Source: JAEINY01 sp942490535 (GTDB taxonomy: Bacteria; Bacteroidota; Bacteroidia; Bacteroidales; Marinilabiliaceae). Taken from it: a stretch of DNA of 64,000 bases. The stretch spans positions 1 to 64,000 of the forward strand of contig CALNXQ010000008.1 in the NCBI GenBank assembly GCA_942490535.1, written 5' to 3'. The position numbers were made by a program, and so were the translations under genes. Below the pieces are notes generated by a model that saw nothing but the letters and a program-made list of their open reading frames with translations, made no database searches and was not told the origin of the DNA. Positions 27,841-36,771 of this stretch are shown piece after piece (within the stretch, counting starts at the first letter, position 1; every line of letters starts with the position of its first letter).

Positions 27841-29610
27841 TTAATCCGATAGAGCCTTCACCAATCCACCCTTCTCTAATATCTCCATCAGTTTATCCGG
27901 CAAGGGATTGAAATGAAAGATCTGATCCCCTACTTGTAAATGTCCCTTACTCATATCCACCTCAACGGCATCTCCTTTATGATAAGAATCCACCGCTTCC
28001 GGCAACACAATGATGGGTAATCCCTGGTTGACTGCTGAGCGGAAAAAGATGCGGGACACCGATTTAACAATGACTGCTTTGATACCGGCATGGCGCAATC
28101 CCACTGACGGGTGCTCCCGGGAGCTGCCACAACCAAAGTTGGCACCGCACATCAGGATATCACCAACAGTCACACGCGCAGCAAAGGAATCATCAAATCC
28201 TTTGAACAGATGGGGTGCAATCTTATCAGGCTCAGAGCTGTTCACCTCGTAGGTTAAACTACCGGCAAACATTTGGTCGGTATTCAAATTATCTACATCG
28301 TGATAGGCCCATACACCCTTTTGATAACGCTCATCACCTGATTTGATTTCCACTGTTTTGGTTTGTTTCTTGGGATAGGGAAACTGATGATTCTTTTTTT
28401 CCATCGGTGATAATATGCGTCCATGAATGGCCGAAAGCGCGACAGTAGCCGGGGATCCCAAATAGATGAAAGCATTTTTATTGCCCATGCGCCCCAGAAA
28501 ATTACGGTTGGCCGTACTAATCACATTAATGCCATCGGCCGGAATGCCCTGCCCGGTTCCCAGACAGGGGCCACACGAAGTGGCTAACACACTGCCCCCC
28601 GCATCCATAAAGACAGCTATTAATCCTTCCTGCATGGCCTGGCGATAGACCTCTTTGGAAGCAGGTGTGATCAACAATTGAAAACCTGGTGGAACCTGAT
28701 TTCCTTTCAGGATGGATGCTGCCTCACGCAAATCTTCAATACGGCCGTTGGTGCAGGTACCGATAAGGGCCTGATCGACTTTGGTCCCGGCCACCTCATC
28801 CACACTTTTAACATTATCCACATGGTGTGGACAAGCGACTACCGGAAATAATTCGCTGAGATCGATTTCAAGAATGCGATCATACGTAGCATCTACATCG
28901 GCCCAGAGGCCTTCAGATCTTATTCCCAACCATGCATCCAGCACATCATCAGCTGGAAATACCGCATTCTTGGCCCCCATCTCCGACGCCAGGTTAGCGA
29001 TGGTCATGCGGTCAGCAATGGTCAATGTTTGCACGCCATCACCGTGGTATTCTATGGACTGATAATCGGCTCCATCTGAGCCGATCATGCCAATAATGTA
29101 TAAAGCCAGGTCTTTGGCAAAAACACCCTTCGGCATTTGACCGGTCAATACAATTTTAATGGAAGATGGCACCCTGAACCAAGTCTCTCCTTTCTTCCAT
29201 AAACCAGCGGCTTCGGTGCGATCAATACCGGCCGCAAAGGCATTGAAGGCTCCTGCTGTACAAGTATGGCTATCGCTTCCCACAATTAACATGCCCGGCT
29301 TTGCATAACCTGCCATCAACTGGTGACAGATACCGTTACCCACATCGTGAAAGCGATTGACCCCTTGCCCTTGCACAAAATGACGGATCTGCAGGTAATC
29401 ATTAGCCAATTTACTGGTTGTTGGCGGTGCATTGTGATCCAACACCACCAGCAACTGATTGGGATCATTCACCTTTTCGCCTCCCATCTTTTTAAAAATC
29501 TTCTCGATGCTGGAGGTATTATCGTGCGACAAGACAATATCCGGCTTCTTGAAAACGATACTGCCCAGGGGCGCATCAAATATCTTTTCTGCAAAAGTTC
29601 TACCAGCCAT
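27841..29610 (-). CDS. Aconitase-family dehydratase, fused large and small subunits (homoaconitase-like 1)
   Basis: 589 residues. A LeuC-type large part (1-410) has GSDSHTCT at 112-119 and iron-sulfur cysteines Cys286 (GTCTNGR), Cys346 and Cys349 (SCGPCLG). A LeuD-type swivelling small part follows (about 430-589: CGANFGCGSSREH). Bacterial isopropylmalate isomerase is normally two polypeptides, so the fusion is notable. The small-domain specificity loop reads SLTY where LeuD/HacB proteins have a YL-x-x motif. Within the cluster I infer hydration or dehydration of homocitrate/homoaconitate, with its paralogue doing the other half-reaction; citrate or isopropylmalate are alternatives. The paralogue gene starts 122 bp upstream. 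Confidence 0.8.
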   Translation of the reverse strand: MAGRTFAEKIFDAPLGSIVFKKPDIVLSHDNTSSIEKIFKKMGGEKVNDPNQLLVVLDHNAPPTTSKLANDYLQIRHFVQGQGVNRFHDVGNGICHQLMAGYAKPGMLIVGSDSHTCTAGAFNAFAAGIDRTEAAGLWKKGETWFRVPSSIKIVLTGQMPKGVFAKDLALYIIGMIGSDGADYQSIEYHGDGVQTLTIADRMTIANLASEMGAKNAVFPADDVLDAWLGIRSEGLWADVDATYDRILEIDLSELFPVVACPHHVDNVKSVDEVAGTKVDQALIGTCTNGRIEDLREAASILKGNQVPPGFQLLITPASKEVYRQAMQEGLIAVFMDAGGSVLATSCGPCLGTGQGIPADGINVISTANRNFLGRMGNKNAFIYLGSPATVALSAIHGRILSPMEKKNHQFPYPKKQTKTVEIKSGDERYQKGVWAYHDVDNLNTDQMFAGSLTYEVNSSEPDKIAPHLFKGFDDSFAARVTVGDILMCGANFGCGSSREHPSVGLRHAGIKAVIVKSVSRIFFRSAVNQGLPIIVLPEAVDSYHKGDAVEVDMSKGHLQVGDQIFHFNPLPDKLMEILEKGGLVKALSD

Positions 29611-29732
29611 AGTAAAGTTTAATTCAGGTTAAACGTTTAATTTCTCGTCGAGCCGCTAAGTCCTAAAAGCATTTAACAAACAAAAATTCCCGCTCTGCTG
29701 ACCATTGACTCTATTCTACATACTACTGTCCA

Positions 29733-31541
29733 TTAACTTATCCGCAACAAATCACCTTTCTGATAAATGGCCATTTGAACCTCCGAGAACGGTGTAATCT
29801 GTACTTGGTTACCATTCTTTACATTCGTCACAAGGCCTTTTTCCAGTTCAATGCGGATGGTATCTCTGTCCTCTAATTCCAGATTTGATAAATCGTCGTA
29901 GGTTAAAATAGGGAATCCGGCATTGATGGCGTTGCGTTCATAAATGGCTCCAAATGATTCAGCCAGAATACAGAGGTTCCCCAATGCTTTGAAACAATCC
30001 ACAGCTTGTTGCCGGGAACTGCCGGCGCCAAAATTCTTACCGGTAATGACAATGTCGCCAGGCTCGGATTTCCTGGCATAATCTTCCCACCCTTTGAGAT
30101 TATCAAAGGTGTATTGCCCCATCTCCTCCAGCTTGGTGATGGCCAAATATTGATTGTGGAAGATCATGTCCGTATCAATGTTATCTTCCGGAACCAACCA
30201 TACTTTACCCTCTAGTATGGCTGGTTTATCGATATCTGATAGAAGAGGATGTGTTTCTTCCACAATCAATTCTTTGGATGGGATAAATAGTGATGGTTCA
30301 GCCGGCAAATCATCCGGTGTGGTGATGTGACCAGCAACTGCCGAAGCCGCTGCAATAAGTGGTGAGGCCAGATAAACTTCGCCTTTACCTTGCTTACCTG
30401 CAAAATTTCGATTGCCGGTACTAACCGTTTTCTCGCCAGGCCCGTTTTGACCAATCTGTCCGCTGGCACAGCCGGCACAGCCTGCATTCCCTACTAGGGC
30501 ACCGGCTTCTTTAAATGTTTTTATGAGGCCTTCTTCCAGACACGCATTCCATACCTCATCGGTAGATGGTACTATTTTGAGCATAACGCCTGGAGCAACT
30601 TTACGGCCATTTAGGATACGGGCCACCGCACGCAAATCTTCCATGCGGCCATTGGTGCAACTGCCAATGAATGCTGAATCAATTTTTGTTCCCTTCACCT
30701 CCGACACCGGCACGACATCATGGGGTTTGCCGGGTAAAGCAATGGCATTGAAAAAGCCACTTACATTGATGGTATGCGTTTGTTCATAGGTAGCTGTTTC
30801 ATCAGCAAAAATTGCCTGAAAACTGGCATCACCCCGCTGTCTGCAATAACTGGTGACATCAGGTGATGGAGGTATTAAAAAGGCAATGGCTCCCATCTCG
30901 GTCGCCATGGAAGATATGGTGATGCGTTCATCCAACGATAACTGATCCACCACTTCTCCATACAATTCTACGGAATAGCCCAATAAACGATTGGCCCCAA
31001 AATGGCTCAACAAATTCAACACCATATCCTTCGCCGTGATTTGTGGTGCACGCTTCCCGGTCAGCACAATTTTAACCGAATGCGGCACCTTGAACCAAAC
31101 AGCTCCCCGTGACCAGGCAGCAGCAATGTCACGGTCACCCATACCCTGACCAAAAGCACCGATGGCACCCAGAATATTGGCATGTGAATCAGTGGAGACA
31201 ACAGTGGACCCTGGAGTAGCCAAGCCCTTATCAATGGCCAGATGCGTCCCGATGCCAGTGTTGATATCGTACACTTTCACCCGCTGATCACGGGCATACT
31301 GCCGACACAATTGCTGATTAGCCGCATACTTCTGATCCGACCCGGTTGGATTGCAATCAAAGGTAAAGAAGGTCTTTTTCGGATCGGCCAGATGCAAGGC
31401 ATTTTCCTGGATATTTTTAACCACATTGGCACCTCCGAAATCACGGGCCAGGCGCACGTCGATGGTGATATCTACGATTTCGCCCGGAGCAACGGATGAT
31501 TTTCCAGAGTGATTGGCGATTATTTTCTCAATGATTGTCAT
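29733..31541 (-). CDS. Aconitase-family dehydratase, fused large and small subunits (homoaconitase-like 2)
   Basis: 602 residues, the same LeuC-LeuD fusion as its neighbour but clearly divergent. It has STDSHANILG at 116-125, cluster cysteines Cys295 (GSCTNGR), Cys355 and Cys358 (GCAGCAS), and a small domain from about 440 (NIDTDMIFHNQYLAI; GKNFGAGSSRQQA). The specificity loop is YLAI, different from SLTY in the paralogue. The two adjacent genes therefore probably act on different intermediates. In Thermus the two halves of homocitrate isomerisation are thought to need different enzymes, which would explain a pair. Substrate assignment is inference from context. Confidence 0.8.
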   Translation of the reverse strand: MTIIEKIIANHSGKSSVAPGEIVDITIDVRLARDFGGANVVKNIQENALHLADPKKTFFTFDCNPTGSDQKYAANQQLCRQYARDQRVKVYDINTGIGTHLAIDKGLATPGSTVVSTDSHANILGAIGAFGQGMGDRDIAAAWSRGAVWFKVPHSVKIVLTGKRAPQITAKDMVLNLLSHFGANRLLGYSVELYGEVVDQLSLDERITISSMATEMGAIAFLIPPSPDVTSYCRQRGDASFQAIFADETATYEQTHTINVSGFFNAIALPGKPHDVVPVSEVKGTKIDSAFIGSCTNGRMEDLRAVARILNGRKVAPGVMLKIVPSTDEVWNACLEEGLIKTFKEAGALVGNAGCAGCASGQIGQNGPGEKTVSTGNRNFAGKQGKGEVYLASPLIAAASAVAGHITTPDDLPAEPSLFIPSKELIVEETHPLLSDIDKPAILEGKVWLVPEDNIDTDMIFHNQYLAITKLEEMGQYTFDNLKGWEDYARKSEPGDIVITGKNFGAGSSRQQAVDCFKALGNLCILAESFGAIYERNAINAGFPILTYDDLSNLELEDRDTIRIELEKGLVTNVKNGNQVQITPFSEVQMAIYQKGDLLRIS

Positions 31542-31617
31542 GATTGTCTTATTATTTCAATCCAAGTACTTTGTTTCAGTTTAATAGCAACTTGAAACCT
31601 GTAACATGAAACATCTT

Positions 31618-32172
31618 CTATTTCAATCTGCCTTTAAAAGGTAAAAACGTCATAAAATCGGCATGATGGACGACATAAGCTTCAGTAGTACGTTTCACCA
31701 TATCGCCTTCACCGGCATGGGTGGCAATAATGTGGCACACCTCTGCCGGTACCCCGCAAGCCTCAGCTAATGAGACGCCAGAAAATGGGTGACGTAGATA
31801 TTGTCCATACTTCCCTTGAAAAGACTTGCCCTGCTCGTCCAACTCGTATTCCAGGAGCTTACCAACATCTGCCAAAATGGCTCCGGCAATGAGCACATCC
31901 ATATTCACCGGCAACTCCTCTTTAAAAAATTCATTCATCTTAATGCCACACTCCCTGGCGATGTGCACCACGGCTCGCTTATGATCCATAAAGGAAACTT
32001 TGAGATCCGGACCGCAGAGTAAGGTAAATGGGATGGTATTCAAATCTTCAGGTGCCAACACACTCCGCTCCAAGGCCACCTCCCATGTTTTGGCCGTCTG
32101 TTCCCTGAGCTTAAGATCTTTGATCCATTCAATTTCTGGCCACAGGATTAGGATATCTTTGTTTATTTTCAT
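31618..32172 (-). CDS. HD-domain-like protein with altered metal motif
   Basis: 184 residues resembling an HD phosphohydrolase: first His in DHKRAVVH (64-70), the helix LIAGAILADVGKLLE, then HPFSG (128-132), HATH-like IIATHAGEGD (148-157) and HHADF (169-173). The defining HD pair reads Ala101-Asp102, so one metal ligand is missing. It lies between the dehydrogenase and aconitase genes with gaps of 133 and 76 bp, and so belongs to the cluster. Possible roles are hydrolysis of a phosphate or thioester side product, or a non-catalytic ligand sensor; nothing in the sequence decides. Confidence 0.65.
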   Translation of the reverse strand: MKINKDILILWPEIEWIKDLKLREQTAKTWEVALERSVLAPEDLNTIPFTLLCGPDLKVSFMDHKRAVVHIARECGIKMNEFFKEELPVNMDVLIAGAILADVGKLLEYELDEQGKSFQGKYGQYLRHPFSGVSLAEACGVPAEVCHIIATHAGEGDMVKRTTEAYVVHHADFMTFLPFKGRLK

Positions 32173-32305
32173 TAGGTTGATTTTTGGTACACAGAGAACA
32201 CCGAGATAAAAATACGTTCAGATCACAAAGGACTTTTTCTTCATTCTAGTCCCCCTGTACCCTTTCTATAATCTCTTTCTCCGAGAACTCGGAGTAACAC
32301 ATTTA

Positions 32306-33496
32306 CTAAAGTTTAGCAATGATGGCCTCGGCCATTTGGTGAGTGGAAGCAGCTCCTTTTTCAATTACATCGGGCCGGCCTGACAATTTAAGCATATCAT
32401 AAGTCCGTACTTTACCTTCGGCAATGACTTCAGCAACTGCTTTTCTGATTTTTTTGGACAGCTCTATTTCATCAATGTAATCCAACATCATACAAGCAGA
32501 TTCGATCATGGCGATGGGGTTGACAATGGACGTCTCATAATCGGCATACTTAGGAGCAGAGCCGTGGGTCGGTTCAAAAACAGCCACTCCCGTTTCGCCC
32601 ATCTGAGCGCTACACGCAAAACCTAATCCGCCAATCAAACCGGCAAATCCATCGGAGATGATATCGCCAAACATATTACCGGCTACAATCACACCATAGG
32701 TCTCCGGATTCTTGGTCAGCCACATCATCTGTGCATCAATATTCGTATTCCATAATTCTATTTCGGGATAATCTGCTTTTTGAATCTGTTGAGCCATCTT
32801 ATACATCATTCCTGATGTTTCGCGAATCACATTGGGTTTTTCACAAACTGTTACCGATTTATACCCATACTTGCGCGCATGTTCAAAAGCTGCTCTCAAG
32901 ATTCGTTCGGTAGCATGTTTTGTGAAAATTCGTGTTGAAACCGACAGTTCTTCTTTAGGAACGGCTCCAAAATTCTTCACAAATTGAGGATGTGACATCA
33001 ACCCTTCGTACACCAGTGCTGGCGGATTAGTCCACTCCACACCGCCATACAGGCCTTCGGTATTCTGACGAAAGATGGGAACATCCACCAATGGTTCTTC
33101 TACATTTCCATTGGTTCCGCGACGGATGAAATTCAACGGATTACCCATATAGGTTTTACAGGGACGTAAACAAATATCCATTTTAAAATGCTGACGTAAG
33201 GCCACAATCGGACTTTTGTAAGTTAACCCTTTCCCCTGAAGTTCAGGTATTAGTTCATCATTTGCCTCATCTTTCGGTTTGGAGGTAATTGCCCCAAACA
33301 ATCCAATTTTGTGCTCTTCCAGTAATTTAATGGTTCGCTCGGGCAGTGGATTTCCTTCTTTACACCAAAATTCCCAACCGATATCCCCTTCTACATAGTT
33401 GGCCTCAAATCCAGCCGCTGTTAATACGCGAATGGCTTCATTTAAAACGGTACGCCCGATCCCATCTCCGGGCAAGGCAACAATGGTTCTTTTCAT
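32306..33496 (-). CDS. Isocitrate/homoisocitrate/isopropylmalate dehydrogenase family protein
   Basis: 396 residues of the beta-decarboxylating dehydrogenase family: GDGIG at 10-14, substrate loop SPIVALRQHFKMDICLRP (Arg residues bind the malate moiety), NTEGLYGG, a lysine in CEKPNV, the metal-binding Asp cluster in NMFGDIISDGFAG, and the cofactor motif HGSAPKYAD. Lys-Tyr in that motif is what NADP-dependent E. coli isocitrate dehydrogenase uses, suggesting NADP(H). NADPH would favour running the reaction as a reductive carboxylation (2-oxoadipate to homoisocitrate), as the cluster model requires. Ordinary isocitrate dehydrogenase activity is the main alternative. Confidence 0.85.
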   Translation of the reverse strand: MKRTIVALPGDGIGRTVLNEAIRVLTAAGFEANYVEGDIGWEFWCKEGNPLPERTIKLLEEHKIGLFGAITSKPKDEANDELIPELQGKGLTYKSPIVALRQHFKMDICLRPCKTYMGNPLNFIRRGTNGNVEEPLVDVPIFRQNTEGLYGGVEWTNPPALVYEGLMSHPQFVKNFGAVPKEELSVSTRIFTKHATERILRAAFEHARKYGYKSVTVCEKPNVIRETSGMMYKMAQQIQKADYPEIELWNTNIDAQMMWLTKNPETYGVIVAGNMFGDIISDGFAGLIGGLGFACSAQMGETGVAVFEPTHGSAPKYADYETSIVNPIAMIESACMMLDYIDEIELSKKIRKAVAEVIAEGKVRTYDMLKLSGRPDVIEKGAASTHQMAEAIIAKL

Positions 33497-33584
33497 CGTG
33501 ATTTATTTAAAGGTTATTATTTGTTTAGCAACTATTCAGTGGGTGACCAATGAATGCCATTTCAGTCACCCGCTGAACTGTATC

Positions 33585-35147
33585 TTAGCATTCACTTTTA
33601 ACTTGCCTCACCACATCAATCACCGTACCGTCCACCCATTTGATGGCAGCGACAATGTGATCTGAGAAGGTAGGTTTTTCGGGTTTTCCACAGATCAATT
33701 CAGCTTCGTCTTTTAGTTCCTGAATGGTCCTGATGGGTAAACCAGAGTGTTTGGCCTTTTCAATTAAGTCTGTCCGCAAAGGATTTATGGCAATGCCACG
33801 CTCGGTAACAATTACATCAATTAATTCTCCGGGTCCGCAAAGGGTAGTTACTTCATCCATGATAACAGGAATACGATCGCGAAACAGGGGAATTGGCAGA
33901 ATCACCGTTTTCGAAAACAGACAATTTTGCCATCCCCCAATGCCATGCAGCAGATAACCATCGGAATGCGTTACCACATTGGCGTTAAAATTGACATCTA
34001 CTTCGGTAGCGCCAAGAATGACCACATCCACCATACCGGCAAAATTGCCCTTGCTGTGGTAATTATAACTGGTAAACGGACTCGTCCACACATGATTGGG
34101 ATTATCGCGCATGGAACGCACGCCTTCCAAATCAAAAGTCTGACCATCCAATATATATTCCACCAATCCTTCTTCCAATAATTCCACCAGGTATTGGTTA
34201 CTGCCCCCTCTGGCAAACCGGGCTTTAATACCTTTTCGTCGCATGATCTCCCCAAAGAAAATTCCAATGGACAAAGCTGTACCTCCGGCACCGGCCTGAA
34301 ATGAGAATCCATCCTGAATAATACCGGTGGCTTCACAGAATTTAGCAGTCATCTCAGCAATCAGGAGCCTGTCAGGACTTTTGGTGACCTGTGTAGTGCC
34401 GGAGATAATTTTCTCAGGTATGCCCACTTTATCAACCAGCACTGTATAATCCACATAATTCCCCTGAATTTGCCAGGGAATACACGGAAAAGGCACCAGG
34501 TGATCGGTCACCACGATCACTTTATCTGCATATTGCGAATCAGCCAGGGCAAAGCCAAGCAATCCACTGGCAGATACCCCGTTGACGCCATTGGCATTAC
34601 CAAAAGTATCGGCACTTCCGGCCCCAATCACGGCAATGTCAATTTTCACTTCCCCATCCTGAACTGCCTGATAACGTCCGCCATGTGAACGCAATACAGC
34701 CGTCCGCTTCATTTTACCTTCACTGCAATACCGTCCCAATGGACCATTCATGCTGCCTTCAATGTGACTGATGGTGCCATCTTCGAGGTATTGTAATAAA
34801 TGGGCATGACACGGAAAGGAGGCTGACGGAAACCAACGCAGGTTTTTCACACCTAATTCATGCGCGATATCAAAGACCATATTGGCCACCAAATCACCGT
34901 TTCGGAAATGATGATGAGTTGAAATAGTCATGCCATCTTTCAAGCCGGCATTTTGCAACGCTTCTTTTAAAGTTGCCACTTGCTTATTACCATCCAGCGG
35001 ATAGTCGGCATTCGTCGGTATTCGAGTGGTATATTTTCGTTGATCGGGTCGGTATTTTCCAACGCCCATAAATGGCACCACCGGTTCCCCGTTAATCTGT
35101 TCAGGTACCCGGCGACCAGCTGCATTCATTACTAATTTTTCAATCAT
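33585..35147 (-). CDS. citF: Citrate lyase alpha subunit (CitF), candidate homocitrate lyase component
   Basis: 520 residues from the ATG at 35147, chosen because GGAGG lies eight bases before it; an in-frame ATG six codons earlier lacks one. It aligns along its length with E. coli CitF (DGMTISTHHHFRNGDLVANM, SHGGRYQAVQDGEVKID, FGNANGVNG, ending TVIDVVRQVK). CitF is the acyl-carrier-protein transferase that swaps acetyl for citryl on the lyase. The start overlaps the end of the CitD-CitE gene by eight bases, so the subunits are translationally coupled. In this gene neighbourhood the substrate may be homocitrate rather than citrate. Confidence 0.9.
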   Translation of the reverse strand: MIEKLVMNAAGRRVPEQINGEPVVPFMGVGKYRPDQRKYTTRIPTNADYPLDGNKQVATLKEALQNAGLKDGMTISTHHHFRNGDLVANMVFDIAHELGVKNLRWFPSASFPCHAHLLQYLEDGTISHIEGSMNGPLGRYCSEGKMKRTAVLRSHGGRYQAVQDGEVKIDIAVIGAGSADTFGNANGVNGVSASGLLGFALADSQYADKVIVVTDHLVPFPCIPWQIQGNYVDYTVLVDKVGIPEKIISGTTQVTKSPDRLLIAEMTAKFCEATGIIQDGFSFQAGAGGTALSIGIFFGEIMRRKGIKARFARGGSNQYLVELLEEGLVEYILDGQTFDLEGVRSMRDNPNHVWTSPFTSYNYHSKGNFAGMVDVVILGATEVDVNFNANVVTHSDGYLLHGIGGWQNCLFSKTVILPIPLFRDRIPVIMDEVTTLCGPGELIDVIVTERGIAINPLRTDLIEKAKHSGLPIRTIQELKDEAELICGKPEKPTFSDHIVAAIKWVDGTVIDVVRQVKSEC

Positions 35148-36342
35148 TTTGAGCCCTCCAGTCATTAGGTAGTTGTCCGGTTGAAATAGCTGTTTCGATT
35201 ATTTTTAATGCGCGTTTCACCACAGGTGGATCAATCATTTTAGATCCCAAAGCCACCACCCCAAGGCCTTTTTCAACAGCCTGATGATATGCCTCTACGA
35301 TGCGCTTCGCTATCTCAATCGCGGCCGCATCCGGCGCATACCCTTCATTGATAAAAGCGACCTGTCGCGGATGAATGCAGCCCATCCCCACAAACCCCAA
35401 TGATCTGGACTCTTTCACATTGGCTTTCAGAGCCTCCATGTCACCAATATCGGAAAAGACCGAGTCAATGGCTTGTTTGCCGGCAGCCCGCGCTGCATTG
35501 ATCACTGCTGTTCGGGCATAAAAAGATTCACGAGCCTCATAGGTCCGTGGTGCGCCCAAGTCAGCAGTATAATCCTCCAATCCAATGGCAAGTGCCACCA
35601 CATTATCAGACGCTGAAGCAATCTCAAAGGCTTTTTCCACCCCTAACGCACTTTCAATGATGGGCATCAAATGAATGGTATCATTCTTCTGTCCCTTAAT
35701 CTTTTCAATGCGTTGCTCCACCGCCACCACATCCGCTTGCGATTCACATTTGGGGATTAAAATCAGGTTGACCGGTTGCGAAACAATAACATTCAAATCA
35801 TCCAATCCCGCTGGTATTTGATTAATGCGCACCATCCGTTCGGTCCCATAGAAATTAACCGAACGTAATGCATTTCGCACTAAATAACGGGCTTCTTCCT
35901 TTTTATCGGGAGCCACTGAATCTTCCAGATCGAGAATAATGCCATCCGATCCATAGATACCGGCATTAATCATTAGTTTTGGATTATTCCCCGGTAAATA
36001 CAAACGTGAACGCCGATTGATATCACGTTGAGTCAGATTTTCATTTTGCGGAAGTACCGGTAATAAGTAGTCTTTGTCACTGGATAGAAGCTGCTTAATG
36101 CAGACTTCTAAACGCGCTGCCATGGTGAAAGGCAAGGCACCTTTATCCTCAAGATGAAGCAAGGCATGGTGAATGTCGAAATAGGTTAATACCTCTTCAC
36201 ACAATTTACGGATCGCCTTTTCGTAAAGGACACCCACTTTGCTGATGAGATCAATACACAGACCTCCTTCAGTTTTTAATTCGAGCTGAACAAAACAATC
36301 AGAGCGCACATCATCACCCCTGTTGCCGGCTGTTGCAATCAT
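35140..36342 (-). CDS. citE: Citrate lyase acyl-carrier protein-beta subunit fusion (CitD-CitE)
   Basis: 400 residues. Residues 1-100 are a CitD acyl carrier domain (LEDKGALPFTMAARLEVCI matches the CitD C-terminus). Ser14 in DDVRSD is in the place of the serine that carries the phosphoribosyl-dephospho-CoA arm in enterobacterial CitD, which also supports the chosen start. Residues 107-400 are a CitE/HpcH lyase domain (RSRLYLPGNNPKLM, GIILDLEDSV, GLEDYTADLGAPRT). CitE cleaves citryl-ACP to oxaloacetate and acetyl-ACP; a homocitryl substrate would give 2-oxoglutarate. Fusion of carrier and lyase is unusual compared with the separate enterobacterial genes. No citC, citX or citG lies in the window, so arm synthesis and acetylation must be encoded elsewhere. 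Confidence 0.88.
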   Translation of the reverse strand: MIATAGNRGDDVRSDCFVQLELKTEGGLCIDLISKVGVLYEKAIRKLCEEVLTYFDIHHALLHLEDKGALPFTMAARLEVCIKQLLSSDKDYLLPVLPQNENLTQRDINRRSRLYLPGNNPKLMINAGIYGSDGIILDLEDSVAPDKKEEARYLVRNALRSVNFYGTERMVRINQIPAGLDDLNVIVSQPVNLILIPKCESQADVVAVEQRIEKIKGQKNDTIHLMPIIESALGVEKAFEIASASDNVVALAIGLEDYTADLGAPRTYEARESFYARTAVINAARAAGKQAIDSVFSDIGDMEALKANVKESRSLGFVGMGCIHPRQVAFINEGYAPDAAAIEIAKRIVEAYHQAVEKGLGVVALGSKMIDPPVVKRALKIIETAISTGQLPNDWRAQND

Positions 36343-36771
36343 AAGTTAAGTCAATAATGGTGTATAAAAGTTGTGAAAGTCGATAGGAATGGATGAACAG
36401 GCACCAGATTTCAGCTGGTGACTCACAGATAGATCCTCAACACTATCCGTTCACTGCAGACTTTCGATCAATAATCAATGAACCTTCTTTCCCTTAACCA
36501 GTCCAAATTGATTTTAATCGATGGAGCATTCAATAGAATGCTCTATTTTTAAAATGACAACTGCAATATATGTTCTTAATTTCACATTGCCAATACTTTT
36601 TGTGAATTATTTAACTTTTTACTTTGTTTTGTGATTATTTTAACCCTCAATACCTCGCCCTACTTAACTTTTTAGAATAAAAAATCAGAGCTCCTGGATA
36701 AAATATAACCTGATGCAATTTTTTCACTGATAAATTGTTTATATTTAATGTACTAAGCCATATTATCCACC
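36343..36771. promoter_or_regulatory. Divergent promoter region of the lysine/citrate-lyase cluster and the SpoIIE gene
   Basis: 429 bp between divergent genes. An inverted repeat CACCAG-(7)-CTGGTG (36402-36420) sits 60-78 bp before the CitD-CitE ATG and could be an operator. A hairpin GAGCATTC-AATA-GAATGCTC with a T-rich tail lies at 36524-36550 on the plus strand. The segment 36600-36770 is very AT-rich, with TATATTTA just before the SpoIIE ATG. No gene is visible. Confidence 0.45.

Noticed and set aside
23166..36342. Lysine biosynthesis (forward alpha-aminoadipate) cluster
   Set aside because: There is no homocitrate synthase and no ATP-dependent aminoadipate reductase; an ALDH7-type dehydrogenase and a citrate-lyase-type enzyme both favour the degradative direction.
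33585..36342. Classical citrate-fermentation operon
   Set aside because: No transporter, citC, citX, citG or oxaloacetate decarboxylase genes are nearby, and the neighbours are lysine-pathway genes.
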